Origin: a virus
IMG/VR virus record: IMGVR_UViG_3300005253_000088
Coordinates: 1 to 52,284 of that record
Direction: 5' to 3' (one strand)
DNA: 52,284 nt
Positions 29,559 through 38,547 of this stretch are shown piece by piece (positions within the stretch are counted from its first letter, which is position 1; every line of letters begins with the position of its first letter). The position numbers were made by a program, and so were the translations under genes. Under the pieces are notes generated by a model. The model worked only from the letters and a program-made list of their open reading frames with translations. It searched no databases and was not told the origin of the DNA.

Positions 29559-30160
29559 TGAGAGAATTAGATACCAAGACCCTTGGGGAATTTGCTTGCG
29601 CTTGTGCAACAAATTTTACTCAACCCTCTCGCTATTCTACAACCCACCCGAAGGTTGCGATCTACGGACGTGAATGGGTTTTGCAGTGCTTGGTCAATCT
29701 GCATTTCAAGGATGAGTTTGAGTATGTTGTAGCTGCGATCAAGCCGAAACTTGGTCCTGAAATTCTAGTCGAATTCGAGAAGGAGACGGCTGAGCGATTC
29801 ACGCCACGCTTTGATACAGTGTTGGCGGAACAATTGGCTTTGCGCCTCGCCATCACGCCGGAAGGCGATCATATCCCAGGTAAGATCGGCAATGTCCTGG
29901 TGGGCAGCCGCACGGTGGCCAACCGCATCACCTCATTCGAGAAAAAAGGCTCCATGCGCCGACGCCTCAATGCCTATGAGGCCGGTGAACCCCCGCCTGC
30001 ACCCGAAGTGATCAGCATCACGCGTCCCGCCAACTGGCCGGTCTATGCCGGTGAGGACGAGGAACGTGCCCTGGAAGGCGGGGGTGCAGCCGATCCACTC
30101 CCCAATCCCAACACCATGTTCGTCGGTGATCAGCATATGCAACCAGTGAAGGAGGGCTGA
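29555..30160 (+). CDS. Conserved phage hypothetical protein
   Basis: 201 residues. Helical N-terminal domain (TLGEFACACATNFTQPSRYS, then GREWVLQCLVNLHF) with a basic loop and a Pro-rich C-terminal part. The G+C content rises inside this gene near 29780, which may mark a recombination joint. Function unknown. Confidence 0.68.
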   Translation: MMRELDTKTLGEFACACATNFTQPSRYSTTHPKVAIYGREWVLQCLVNLHFKDEFEYVVAAIKPKLGPEILVEFEKETAERFTPRFDTVLAEQLALRLAITPEGDHIPGKIGNVLVGSRTVANRITSFEKKGSMRRRLNAYEAGEPPPAPEVISITRPANWPVYAGEDEERALEGGGAADPLPNPNTMFVGDQHMQPVKEG

Positions 30161-30162
30161 TT

Positions 30163-30603
30163 ATGGCACTCAATCCACGTATCGCCAACGTGATCGCCAT
30201 TCTTGGCCTGGACGCGCTGCTTGACGGTCTTGATGCCGGAGCAGGTGCAGCCACCATAGACGGACGGTCTGGTGCGCAACCCGCCGATCCCGATACTACC
30301 ATCACGGGCACACGGCTGTTCGCCAATGTGATGACGGACCCGGCGTTTGCGGGTGCGACCGACGGCGCTGGTAAGGCGACTGCGGCGGCATCAGCTATCA
30401 GCGATGACACCAGTGCCGACGCCACCGGCACCCTGGGCTATAACCGCATTGGCTCCACCACCACGCCGCCAACGCTGATCGATGACCTGATCGACGGCGA
30501 GTGCGGCACCTCGGGCGCGGACTACAATTACAACACCCTCGCCATCGTTTCCGGCGCGACGGTCTCCATGTCGGCCCTGACGATTGATCTAAGCGAGACT
30601 TGA
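30163..30603 (+). CDS. Conserved phage structural-region protein
   Basis: 146 residues, Ala/Gly/Thr/Asp-rich with an N-terminal helix (IANVIAILGLDALLDGLDAG) and a beta-rich rest. Compositionally a virion surface protein. Codon use is GC-rich (GCC, ACC, CGC) unlike the terminase genes. Confidence 0.65.
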   Translation: MALNPRIANVIAILGLDALLDGLDAGAGAATIDGRSGAQPADPDTTITGTRLFANVMTDPAFAGATDGAGKATAAASAISDDTSADATGTLGYNRIGSTTTPPTLIDDLIDGECGTSGADYNYNTLAIVSGATVSMSALTIDLSET

Positions 30604-30615
30604 TAGGAAAGAATT

Positions 30616-31194
30616 ATGGCCACAAATGATGTTCTCCTAAAAACAGGAACACAGATTTCATTCGCGGATCATGCGACAGATTTTTCTGGCGGGGCTGCCA
30701 AGACTTCTGTTGAGCAAGCCGGGGCGACTGATGTTCAGGTTGATCTCACAGGCCTTGTGGCCGGGGCGGGTCGGGAAAGTGCGAAGTTCGATTTCGGGGC
30801 CACACGGGCGCGCAACTATTCAATCATGGCGTCCCTTGAATTCGCCACGGCTCCCGTCACCGGGGAGGTGGTTAGCTTCTATCTGGTCCCCTCCAATGAC
30901 GCCACGGCTGCCAACGGTAATCCACAAAGCATTGACGGTGTGGATGCCGCCGCCCCGTCCGGTCACAGCACTTTGGCGGAACTCATAGCGGCCAGTATGT
31001 GGATCGGGAGTTTCGTGTGTTCTGCCGATGCCACAACGACGGTGCAAACGGCTTGGTGCGGGTCTTTCAGACCGCCAACCCGGCACGGCATTTTACTTGT
31101 TGTCAATGATACCTCCGACGCGATCCACTCCGACGCCGTAGAGTGCAACATCGTCTTTGATCCTAACGTTGATGAAATCCAAGCAGCGGTATAA
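30616..31194 (+). CDS. Putative virion beta-sandwich protein
   Basis: 192 residues. Begins with DVLLKTGTQISFADHATDFS and is beta-rich with several Thr/Gly turns; LLVVNDTSDAIHSDAVECN near the end. Likely a fibre or decoration subunit by context. GC-rich codons. Confidence 0.64.
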   Translation: MATNDVLLKTGTQISFADHATDFSGGAAKTSVEQAGATDVQVDLTGLVAGAGRESAKFDFGATRARNYSIMASLEFATAPVTGEVVSFYLVPSNDATAANGNPQSIDGVDAAAPSGHSTLAELIAASMWIGSFVCSADATTTVQTAWCGSFRPPTRHGILLVVNDTSDAIHSDAVECNIVFDPNVDEIQAAV

Positions 31195-31199
31195 GGCTC

Positions 31200-32441
31200 G
31201 TGTCCAATAATTCTCGAAAGCCCGCCCGTTGGGGCTTTGACAAAGGACTGGCCGATCCCAAGTGGGATTGGTTTTGGCGTTCCAACCCTACTGTTTTCCC
31301 GTTTTGGGAGGGCGCTGGTTCATCCAAAGCTGTAGTTGAGCCACGGTTAGCCACCCCCAGCGCTTCCCCATGGATAGCGTCTGCCGCTGGTCTTGCCATC
31401 GACATGAACGACGATGGCGACAAGATAGTCCTGGACCCGGTATTCGATTTCTCCGCATGGGATAAGTTTTCTTGTTTCATTGCGATTGATGTTGACAGTT
31501 ATGAGGGGGGAAACCCAGCTTTTTGGCGCACGGCCGCCGGGGCGACTGGAAATACATTCTTTATCACCAACGGTGGTGGTGGACTTTGGGTTAGGTGGGG
31601 TGGGACCGACACCGCCAAGACCACGACAACACTAGGCACGGGACAAAAGTTCTTTGGCTTCTCCACAAAATCAGGTGACACAAGTGCATTTCTTGACGGG
31701 AAAAATATAGGCAGTTCCGCAAACGCTTATACTTGGCCGGGTGGTAGTAGCGCAACTATAAGTTTTTTGGGCTGGCAAACCTCGGGCGCGGAACGAGTAG
31801 ACGGCAAATATCAATTGATTGTTTTTGCCGAGGATCACTGGACAGATACTCAACACGCTCTACTAGCCGCCGACCCCTTCGGCCCGTTCCGCATGATAGA
31901 CGAGGTTGGCGTGGTTGCCGGGGTGGCTGGCGCTCCAAGCGGCTCCGGCACTCTCACCTTCGGCCCCATCGCCATATCGGGCACCGGGGACATGCAGGCG
32001 GACGGGACGGGGGGGTTAGTGCTTTCAAGGCCGTCAATCGCTGGCACGGGAGTTGCGGGGGCCGATGGTACAGGTGCTCTGGCTCTGGGGCCACCACTGA
32101 TTGCTGGAACGGCGGTGGAAGAGTTCATAGGCTCGGGTGTACTTGCCCTTGCGGTTCCGGCTATAGCGGGCACGGGCAGTCATAGCACCGATGCCCCAGC
32201 CGGCACGGGGGCGCTGCTGTTAGGCGTGCCAAGTATTGTCGGCACCGGCATAGAAGAATTGATTGGGTCAGGGGCGCTCACCTTGGCCCGTCCGAATATC
32301 GCCGGCACGGGAGTTGCGGGGGCTGATGGCGTGGGTATCCTGACTATCGCCGTGATCGTCATCACCGGCACCGGGCTTGGAGGCGTAGTTGCTGCTCTTG
32401 CAGGCTTATTTCCTAGAATACGTAGGCGAAGGCGTAGATAA
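31200..32441 (+). CDS. LamG-like protein with IAGTG repeats
   Basis: 413 residues, GTG start. The N-terminal part (about 1-235) is a concanavalin/LamG-like domain. From about residue 248 a repeat of 20-26 residues, G.G.L.L..P.IAGTG, occurs about six times, forming a beta-rich stalk, and the C-terminus ends in a run of Arg. Likely a fibre or adhesin; the order of lectin head then stalk suggests cell-surface binding. Confidence 0.7.
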   Translation: MSNNSRKPARWGFDKGLADPKWDWFWRSNPTVFPFWEGAGSSKAVVEPRLATPSASPWIASAAGLAIDMNDDGDKIVLDPVFDFSAWDKFSCFIAIDVDSYEGGNPAFWRTAAGATGNTFFITNGGGGLWVRWGGTDTAKTTTTLGTGQKFFGFSTKSGDTSAFLDGKNIGSSANAYTWPGGSSATISFLGWQTSGAERVDGKYQLIVFAEDHWTDTQHALLAADPFGPFRMIDEVGVVAGVAGAPSGSGTLTFGPIAISGTGDMQADGTGGLVLSRPSIAGTGVAGADGTGALALGPPLIAGTAVEEFIGSGVLALAVPAIAGTGSHSTDAPAGTGALLLGVPSIVGTGIEELIGSGALTLARPNIAGTGVAGADGVGILTIAVIVITGTGLGGVVAALAGLFPRIRRRRRR

Positions 32442-32442
32442 A

Positions 32443-33168
32443 ATGGTTTCTATTGTAGCAGGAGCTAGCGGCGGCGATCCTAACTTCGTAGGCGAGGATG
32501 CTACCGCTTCGCCTACAGCTTCGGGCATAGATAGCATTGCAGTAGGGCCAAACACTACAGCAGCGGGCACTGACGGCATTGCTGCCGGTAACGATGCAAC
32601 TGCTAATGAATCTAGAAATATCGCTATTGGTGCGCTAGCTGGAGCTGGCCAGAATAGTGGGGGGACCATAGAGAATGACGCAATAGCCATTGGAACAGCA
32701 ACTTCATCATTTGAAACCGACTGTATCGCCATTGGAAATAGTGCCCAAGCGGGACAGAGTGGCGCGTCTGTTGATCCAGCAGGAATAGCTATTGGTCGTC
32801 AATCTTTAGCGAACCAAAGTCAAGCTATTGCTATCGGATCACGATCTGATGCTACTGGAACAAATGCTGTAGCCCTTGGAGGGGACGGAACCCTTGGAGC
32901 CCAAGCAACTGCTGCTGACGCAATCGCAGTTGGTACGGCTATAGCCAGCGCTGCCAATGCTGTGGCTATTGGCAATGGGTCGTCTGAAGCTCAGGCATCG
33001 TGTGTTGCCCTGGATGGTTTAACCGGAGCTTTAACGCCTCCAGTCGGCACCACAGGTCAAGTTCCAGGAACGCCACGCAATGGGATGCTTAGGTATGATA
33101 CCACGACAAATAAACTTGTAGTTCGTATTAACGGCGCTTGGCATAGCGTAGATACGACAGCGGTGTAA
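32443..33168 (+). CDS. YadA-like head-repeat protein
   Basis: 241 residues from the ATG at 32443, just after the previous stop. From about residue 23 to 200 it consists of 14-residue-type repeats AIAIG..A.A.G (e.g. SIAVGPNTTAAG, AIAIGTATSS, CIAIGNSAQAG, AVAIGNGSSEA), the signature of the left-handed beta-roll head of trimeric YadA-like adhesins. The C-terminal part GMLRYDTTTNKLVVRINGAW is a common phage fibre chaperone-like or knob segment. It would form a trimeric fibre that binds the host surface. Confidence 0.82.
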   Translation: MVSIVAGASGGDPNFVGEDATASPTASGIDSIAVGPNTTAAGTDGIAAGNDATANESRNIAIGALAGAGQNSGGTIENDAIAIGTATSSFETDCIAIGNSAQAGQSGASVDPAGIAIGRQSLANQSQAIAIGSRSDATGTNAVALGGDGTLGAQATAADAIAVGTAIASAANAVAIGNGSSEAQASCVALDGLTGALTPPVGTTGQVPGTPRNGMLRYDTTTNKLVVRINGAWHSVDTTAV

Positions 33169-33171
33169 AAA

Positions 33172-34662
33172 ATGGCATACCTCGGTGATTATCCCGTAGA
33201 TGCTACGGCCTACATATACTTCGATAGCTTCGATGCTAACGGTGCATCCGCTAGCATCACGGGGCTGGCTGTGACTGACATTGAGATTTACAAAAATGGT
33301 TCTATTACACAGCGGGCTAGTGATGCGGGCTACACCTTGCTCGATACAGACGGTATTGACTTTGATGCTCTTGTGGGCATCAATGGCTTTTCGATTGATC
33401 TTTCAAACGATACAGATGCAGGATTTTATGCCGCTGGCGGGGAATACGTCATTGTGGTGTCATCCGTTACGTTGGAAAGCCAAACGGTCAGTTTCATAGC
33501 GGGGACATTTTCCATAGAGCGAACTGGCGGAGCGTTGGCCTTGCTCAAGGGCACCAATAGCTTGGCCAATATTAAAGCCGAGACTGCTTTGATTGTGGCT
33601 GATACAAATGAGCTTCAGACTGATGATGTACCGGGGCTTATTGCAGCTTTGAATAATATTACAGCAGCAAGCATATGGGCCGTTGATGCAACGGGGGAGC
33701 AGACACAAGGAACTTTTGGTCAAGCTATAGGTGATCCCGGGGTGGATGCTGATACTATATATGGAGCCGTTGTAACGGGTGCTGCGGGAGCAAATATTTC
33801 GGTTGATTTAATTAGCGTGAAATCAACAGTTGATAATATCGAAAACGGTGTTAGTATTATTATACAAGACACCAATGAACTTCAGACTGATGATGTACCG
33901 GGGCTTATTGCAGCCCTTAACGACATAGCCGCGACGGATATTGTTTCAGCCGGGGCCATCACTACCCTTTCGGGCGCTGTTGTAAACGTAGATTTAGTAG
34001 ACGTGCTAACAACTTACACGGGCAATACGTTGCAGACGGGAGATACATATTCTTTAGCTAACGGCGCTACTGGTTTTGTAGCGATAGATACGGTTGTTGA
34101 TGCCATCTTAGTAGACACTGGGACCACACTCCAAGCTGAGCTAGATGCTATCCAGGCCGCTGTTATCACCAACGCTGCTGGTGTTGATGTAGCTGCCGAT
34201 ATTATAGCTCTGAAGGCTGAAACTGCCCTGATTGTGGCAGATACAAATGAGCTTCAGACTGATGATGTACCGACACTTATCTCTACCTTGGATGGTGTTG
34301 TAGATACGGTTAAGGCTGAAACTGCTTTAATTGTCGCTGACACCAATGAACTTCAGACTGATTGGGCTGACGGTGGCAGACTTGATGTTATCTTAGATGC
34401 CGTCAGTGCTCCTACAGCAGCAGCGGTTGCCGACGCTGTATGGGATGAGGCACAGTCTGCTCATGTGATATCAGGAAGTTTTGGTATTATTGCTTCAGAA
34501 ATTGCGGATATTCTTATTGATACGGGTACAACTATCCCAGCCACTCTAACTGTTATCAGTGCCGATATAGCCACGACCACTAGTATAGCGGCTTCGGCAG
34601 CGGATACTCACCCACGAGTTCGCACTAGTAGAAGGCGTAGAGATGACAGACGTATCACGTGA
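33172..34662 (+). CDS. Tail-fibre-like repeat protein
   Basis: 496 residues. N-terminal beta domain (about 1-125), then four copies of a unit containing ETALIVADTNELQTDDVP (around residues 135, 235, 350 and 385) and several ILVDTGTT(L/I) segments, typical of trimeric coiled-coil and beta fibre shafts. It ends with a run of Arg and overlaps the large terminase gene by 20 bases. Probably a fibre; the terminase overlap suggests old insertion of the fibre cassette. Confidence 0.72.
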   Translation: MAYLGDYPVDATAYIYFDSFDANGASASITGLAVTDIEIYKNGSITQRASDAGYTLLDTDGIDFDALVGINGFSIDLSNDTDAGFYAAGGEYVIVVSSVTLESQTVSFIAGTFSIERTGGALALLKGTNSLANIKAETALIVADTNELQTDDVPGLIAALNNITAASIWAVDATGEQTQGTFGQAIGDPGVDADTIYGAVVTGAAGANISVDLISVKSTVDNIENGVSIIIQDTNELQTDDVPGLIAALNDIAATDIVSAGAITTLSGAVVNVDLVDVLTTYTGNTLQTGDTYSLANGATGFVAIDTVVDAILVDTGTTLQAELDAIQAAVITNAAGVDVAADIIALKAETALIVADTNELQTDDVPTLISTLDGVVDTVKAETALIVADTNELQTDWADGGRLDVILDAVSAPTAAAVADAVWDEAQSAHVISGSFGIIASEIADILIDTGTTIPATLTVISADIATTTSIAASAADTHPRVRTSRRRRDDRRIT

Positions 34663-36283
34663 TACTCCCCTATCGGATGACGAACAGCTAGCTGAAGACC
34701 TAGCCGGGTTTTATGCTGATCCACTAGGCTATGTCATGTATATGTGGCCTTGGGACACGGAAGCTTCAATCCAGTTGGTGGAATTGACTCCTGAGTATTA
34801 TGAACGGTTCCCTGGAGCAAAATGTGTCAATCCCGACTGTCCTTCTAAAGACCATGATCATGCCCATGGGCCGGATAAGTGGGCTTGCGAATTCCTTGAT
34901 CAGTTAGGGGAAGATATCAAGGAACGGAATTTTGATGGTACTCACGCTGTTCGACCTATCCAAAATTCAACATCTTCTGGGCACGGTATTGGGAAAACCG
35001 TGCTTGTTGGGATGCTAATTAAATTTATTTCAGATACTCGTCCATTCTCCCGAGGGATTGTAACAGCGAATACTGCTGATCAGTTACGAACTAAAACCTG
35101 GGCTGAATTAGGTAAATGGCATCGCCTATCTTTGACTAGCCATTGGTTCACTTACACCTCTGGCCGTAATGCTATGTCACTTTATCATAACGATTTCAAG
35201 GAAGAATGGCGTTGTGATGCTCAGACTTGCCGGGAGGAAAACTCTGAAGCATTCGCTGGGCTACATGCTGCTAATTCGACTGCTTATTATATCTTTGATG
35301 AAGCTAGTGCGGTGCCAAATAGTATCTTTGAAGTGCGAGAGGGGGGTACTACTGATGGAGAGCCAATGACCTTTGACTTTGGCAACCCAACCCGTAATAG
35401 TGGCCGGTTCTTTGATAACTGTAAGGGGCGTTTTAAAGCTGACTATCGGGTACGTTGTATCGATAGTCGAGATGTTCAGATCACTAACAAAGAACGCATC
35501 GACAGATGGATTGCTTCCTACGGGGAAGATAGTGACTTTGTAAAAGTTCGTGTCAAAGGAGAATTTCCTTCAGTCGGTAGTATGCAGTTTATTGGTACTG
35601 ACGATGTAGACAGAGCTATGGAACGCGAACCAACTGTAGATCGTTATGCACCTCTTATTATTGGTGTAGATGTGGCCCGGTTTGGGGATGACGACACTGT
35701 AATTTACCCTCGCATCGGTAACGACGCCCGTTCTTTTCCTATCGAACGCTATAAAGGTTTGGATACGATTCAAGTATCAGGAAAAGTTATAGAGTGTATT
35801 CGTCGGTTTCGCGCCATTGGAATGGACCCTTCGGCGGTGTTTGTAGATGGAGGTGGTATTGGCGCTGGAGTTGTAGATTATCTTCGCCATCTTGGTTATG
35901 ATATCATCGAAGTTCAATTTGGCGGTGGTGCTACTGATAAAGATGTCTATCGTTTCAAATCAGATGAAATGTGGGGAACAATGCGTGAGGCTATCGTTAC
36001 CAAGTTAGTTCTCCCGAAGCTCACAAGCCAAGGTGGGGTAGAATTAAAGGATCAGTTGACACAACGGGAGTTTGGGTATACAATCCAGGGGAATAAGGTT
36101 CATCTTGAATCTAAAAAAGATATGAAAGAACGGCTTGGGGGTGAAGCAGCTTCTCCTGATATCGCAGATGCGTTGGCTTTGACTTACGCACAAGAAGTAG
36201 CACCTTTGCGGATAGTTGCAGGCGAAAGAACTGCCGGGAAATTGATAACCTCTGAATTTGATCCTCTTGACGGAAAATATTAG
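34643..36283 (+). CDS. terL: Terminase large subunit
   Basis: 546 residues. Walker A SGHGIGKT (112-119) and Walker B YYIFDEA (215-221) make the packaging ATPase. The nuclease domain shows GVDVARFGDDD (341-351, Asp343) and VFVDGGGIG (399-407, Asp402), with SPDIADALALTYA near the end giving the third acidic residue. N-terminal CVNPDCPSKDHDHAHG...C (C61, C66, His cluster, C82) may bind zinc. It cuts concatemers and drives DNA into the head with the small subunit. Confidence 0.93.
   Translation: MTDVSRDTPLSDDEQLAEDLAGFYADPLGYVMYMWPWDTEASIQLVELTPEYYERFPGAKCVNPDCPSKDHDHAHGPDKWACEFLDQLGEDIKERNFDGTHAVRPIQNSTSSGHGIGKTVLVGMLIKFISDTRPFSRGIVTANTADQLRTKTWAELGKWHRLSLTSHWFTYTSGRNAMSLYHNDFKEEWRCDAQTCREENSEAFAGLHAANSTAYYIFDEASAVPNSIFEVREGGTTDGEPMTFDFGNPTRNSGRFFDNCKGRFKADYRVRCIDSRDVQITNKERIDRWIASYGEDSDFVKVRVKGEFPSVGSMQFIGTDDVDRAMEREPTVDRYAPLIIGVDVARFGDDDTVIYPRIGNDARSFPIERYKGLDTIQVSGKVIECIRRFRAIGMDPSAVFVDGGGIGAGVVDYLRHLGYDIIEVQFGGGATDKDVYRFKSDEMWGTMREAIVTKLVLPKLTSQGGVELKDQLTQREFGYTIQGNKVHLESKKDMKERLGGEAASPDIADALALTYAQEVAPLRIVAGERTAGKLITSEFDPLDGKY
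34651..34666. promoter_or_regulatory. parS-like palindrome, copy 7
   Basis: CGTATCACGTGATACT, exact ATCACGTGAT core at 34654-34663, in the first codons of terL (Val-Ser-Arg-Asp-Thr) and inside the overlap with the upstream gene. Confidence 0.58.
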
Positions 36284-36294
36284 GGAGTAGAAAT

Positions 36295-36531
36295 ATGTGT
36301 ATTGGTGGTCTTTTCGGCAGTTCTAAACCTTCTACTCCTGCTCCCCCTCCTTTGCCACCTCCTTTGCCTCCTATCACGGAACCTTCAGATGAGGATGTTG
36401 TTGGTACCCGTCAGAGAGCTAGACGCAGGGCAGCGACGGCTGGTGGCCGAGAATCTACTATTCTTACTGGCCCGCAAGGCTTAGGTCCAGTTGCTAGTAC
36501 AACCCAGAATACTATCTTGGGAACGGCTTAG
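36295..36531 (+). CDS. Small proline-rich phage protein
   Basis: 78 residues. CIGGLFGSSKPSTPAPPPLP start, Arg-rich middle, and RESTILTGPQGLG end. This is a known small gene placed between terminase and portal in podoviruses; a lipid-anchor or assembly role has been suggested but not shown. Confidence 0.78.
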   Translation: MCIGGLFGSSKPSTPAPPPLPPPLPPITEPSDEDVVGTRQRARRRAATAGGRESTILTGPQGLGPVASTTQNTILGTA

Positions 36532-36534
36532 TTT

Positions 36535-38241
36535 ATGGCTGAGAAAGTAGATAAAAACTCTCGAAAATATTTTGATGGACGGCGAGGCGCTATGAAGACA
36601 GAGCGCCAGTCTTTTATCGCGCACTATAAAGATTTATCGAATTTTGTACAGCCTCGCCGTGGCCGTTTTCTTGTTACAGACAGAAATAAGGGAAAAACTA
36701 AGCACCAGAGCATTATCAATAGTCGTGCAACTTGGGCTTTGAGGGTAGCTCGTGCAGGTATGTTTGCAGGTGTTATGTCCCCTGCTCGACCTTGGTTTCG
36801 TTTAACTACTCATAATCCTGCTCTTATGGAATCCCATGCCGTTAAGTTATGGCTTGCTGAAGTTGAGAAGTTGATGCGTTCTATCTTTAACCAAGGCAAT
36901 CTTTACAATATGGCTCCAGTAATGCTTGGGGAACTACTGCTGTTTGGTACTGGGTGTATGCTCCATGTTGATGATTTTACTGATGTGGCCCGGTTCTATA
37001 CACAAACAGTCGGTTCTTATATGATCGCACAAAATGAGCGTTTTGTAGTTGATACGCTTGTGCGTGAGTTTCAGATGACGACTACTCAGTTGGTATCAAA
37101 TTTTGGATTAAATAATGTCAGTACCCAAGTGAAACAAGCTTTTGATCTTGGAAATTACGAAAATTGGTATGATGTTGTTCATTTTATTGAGCCTAACCCA
37201 GAGCATGACATTAAAAAGTTAAATAATAAATTCAAGCGTTTTCGTTCAGTTCATTTTGAGCCCAGCGATAAAACACCTGATAAGAATAAGTTTTTGAAAG
37301 TGGCGGGTTTTACTCGCTTTCCAGCCTATTGTCCTCGTTGGGATGTGGCGGGAGAAGATATCTATGGCACGGATTGCCCAGGTATGACTTCGCTTGGGGA
37401 TATTAAGCAACTTCAGATGGCTGAGAAACGTAAGGCTCAGGCCATAGCAAAAATGTCCAACCCGCCATTGCAAGGTCCGCCTTCTATTCGTAATGTTGAA
37501 AGTGTCCCTGGTGGATTTACACATAATATGGGGGCAACTGGGGGAAAGATTGAACCTATCTATGCGGTTAATCCGCAAGTGAATGAGTTGAATGCTGATA
37601 TCAAGGGGGTAGAACAACGCATAGAAGATAACTTTTTTGTGGATTTATTTTTAGCGGTTACCAATATGGAAGGTATTCAGCCCAAGAATCAGTTGGAGCT
37701 AAGTGAACGTACTGGAGAAAAGCTTCTTCAAGTTGGGCCTGTTTTGGAGCGTGTCCATGGAGAGTTTCTTGAGGGGTTGATTGATAACATTTTTGATCAA
37801 ATTATTGAGGGGGATATTTTACCTCTACCACCTGAAGAAATTCAGGGAGAAGCCTTGAAGGTGGAGTTTGTATCCTCTTTAGCTCAGGCTCAGAAATCTA
37901 TTGCTGTAGGGGGAATCGATCAGTTGGCCGCATTTGTAACAGGATTAGCGGGAGCTGGGTATGAACAAGCTTTAGATAAGTTTAGTGCAGATGAAGCTGT
38001 AGATTTATATAGTGATCTAATCGGGGGCTCACCTAAGCTTATTGTGCCTGATGAAGAAGTTGCTGAGCTACGGGAAGCTCGTGCTCAGGCTGAGCAGCAA
38101 GCGCAACAGCAAGCTATGCTTCTTGAGACGCTTAAGAGTGGTGGCGGTGCTATCAAGGATTTGGCTAGCGCTGACTTGGAAGGAGATAATGTAGCTTCTC
38201 GGACAGCAAGGATATTACAGGAAGCTGCGGGAAATGCCTAA
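36535..38241 (+). CDS. Portal / head-tail connector protein
   Basis: 568 residues. The order of conserved blocks (RQSFIAHYKDLSNFVQPRRGRFL, AGMFAGVMSPARPWFRL, GTGCMLHVDDF, YGTDCPGMTSLGDIKQLQ, ERVHGEFLEGLIDNIFDQI) matches the T7 gp8/BPP-1-type head-tail connector family. It forms the dodecameric ring at one head vertex, the DNA entry and exit channel. The C-terminal tail is Gln/Ala-rich coiled coil. Confidence 0.93.
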   Translation: MAEKVDKNSRKYFDGRRGAMKTERQSFIAHYKDLSNFVQPRRGRFLVTDRNKGKTKHQSIINSRATWALRVARAGMFAGVMSPARPWFRLTTHNPALMESHAVKLWLAEVEKLMRSIFNQGNLYNMAPVMLGELLLFGTGCMLHVDDFTDVARFYTQTVGSYMIAQNERFVVDTLVREFQMTTTQLVSNFGLNNVSTQVKQAFDLGNYENWYDVVHFIEPNPEHDIKKLNNKFKRFRSVHFEPSDKTPDKNKFLKVAGFTRFPAYCPRWDVAGEDIYGTDCPGMTSLGDIKQLQMAEKRKAQAIAKMSNPPLQGPPSIRNVESVPGGFTHNMGATGGKIEPIYAVNPQVNELNADIKGVEQRIEDNFFVDLFLAVTNMEGIQPKNQLELSERTGEKLLQVGPVLERVHGEFLEGLIDNIFDQIIEGDILPLPPEEIQGEALKVEFVSSLAQAQKSIAVGGIDQLAAFVTGLAGAGYEQALDKFSADEAVDLYSDLIGGSPKLIVPDEEVAELREARAQAEQQAQQQAMLLETLKSGGGAIKDLASADLEGDNVASRTARILQEAAGNA

Positions 38242-38545
38242 AAAACAAACTGATATGGGTGACGAGGGCCAAGTTCAAGGGCGCAGGGATAAAACTCGAA
38301 TAGCTAAAGAGCAGGAACAGGAAGAATTAAGGCAAGTATTGCAAACACAAGTAGGTCGTGCTATCATATATCGGTTGATGCGTGAATGTGGAACATATCA
38401 TAGTGTTTTTGATACAAATGCTTTGGTTATGGCTTTTAATGAAGGTAGACGGCATGTGGGGTTAACTCTTTTAGAAGAAGTCTTGACAGACCACAATAAC
38501 GCATATATAATGATGCAACATGAAGCTAATGAAAAGGATAAGTAG
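38234..38545 (+). CDS. Bbp19-like protein
   Basis: 103 residues. VGRAIIYRLMRECGTYHSVFDTNALVMAFNEGRRHVGL matches the Bbp19-like family (GR...RL......F..N...M.F.EGRR..G), found between portal and scaffold in BPP-1-type phages. Structural or assembly role. Confidence 0.82.
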   Translation: MPKKQTDMGDEGQVQGRRDKTRIAKEQEQEELRQVLQTQVGRAIIYRLMRECGTYHSVFDTNALVMAFNEGRRHVGLTLLEEVLTDHNNAYIMMQHEANEKDK

Positions 38546-38547
38546 TA

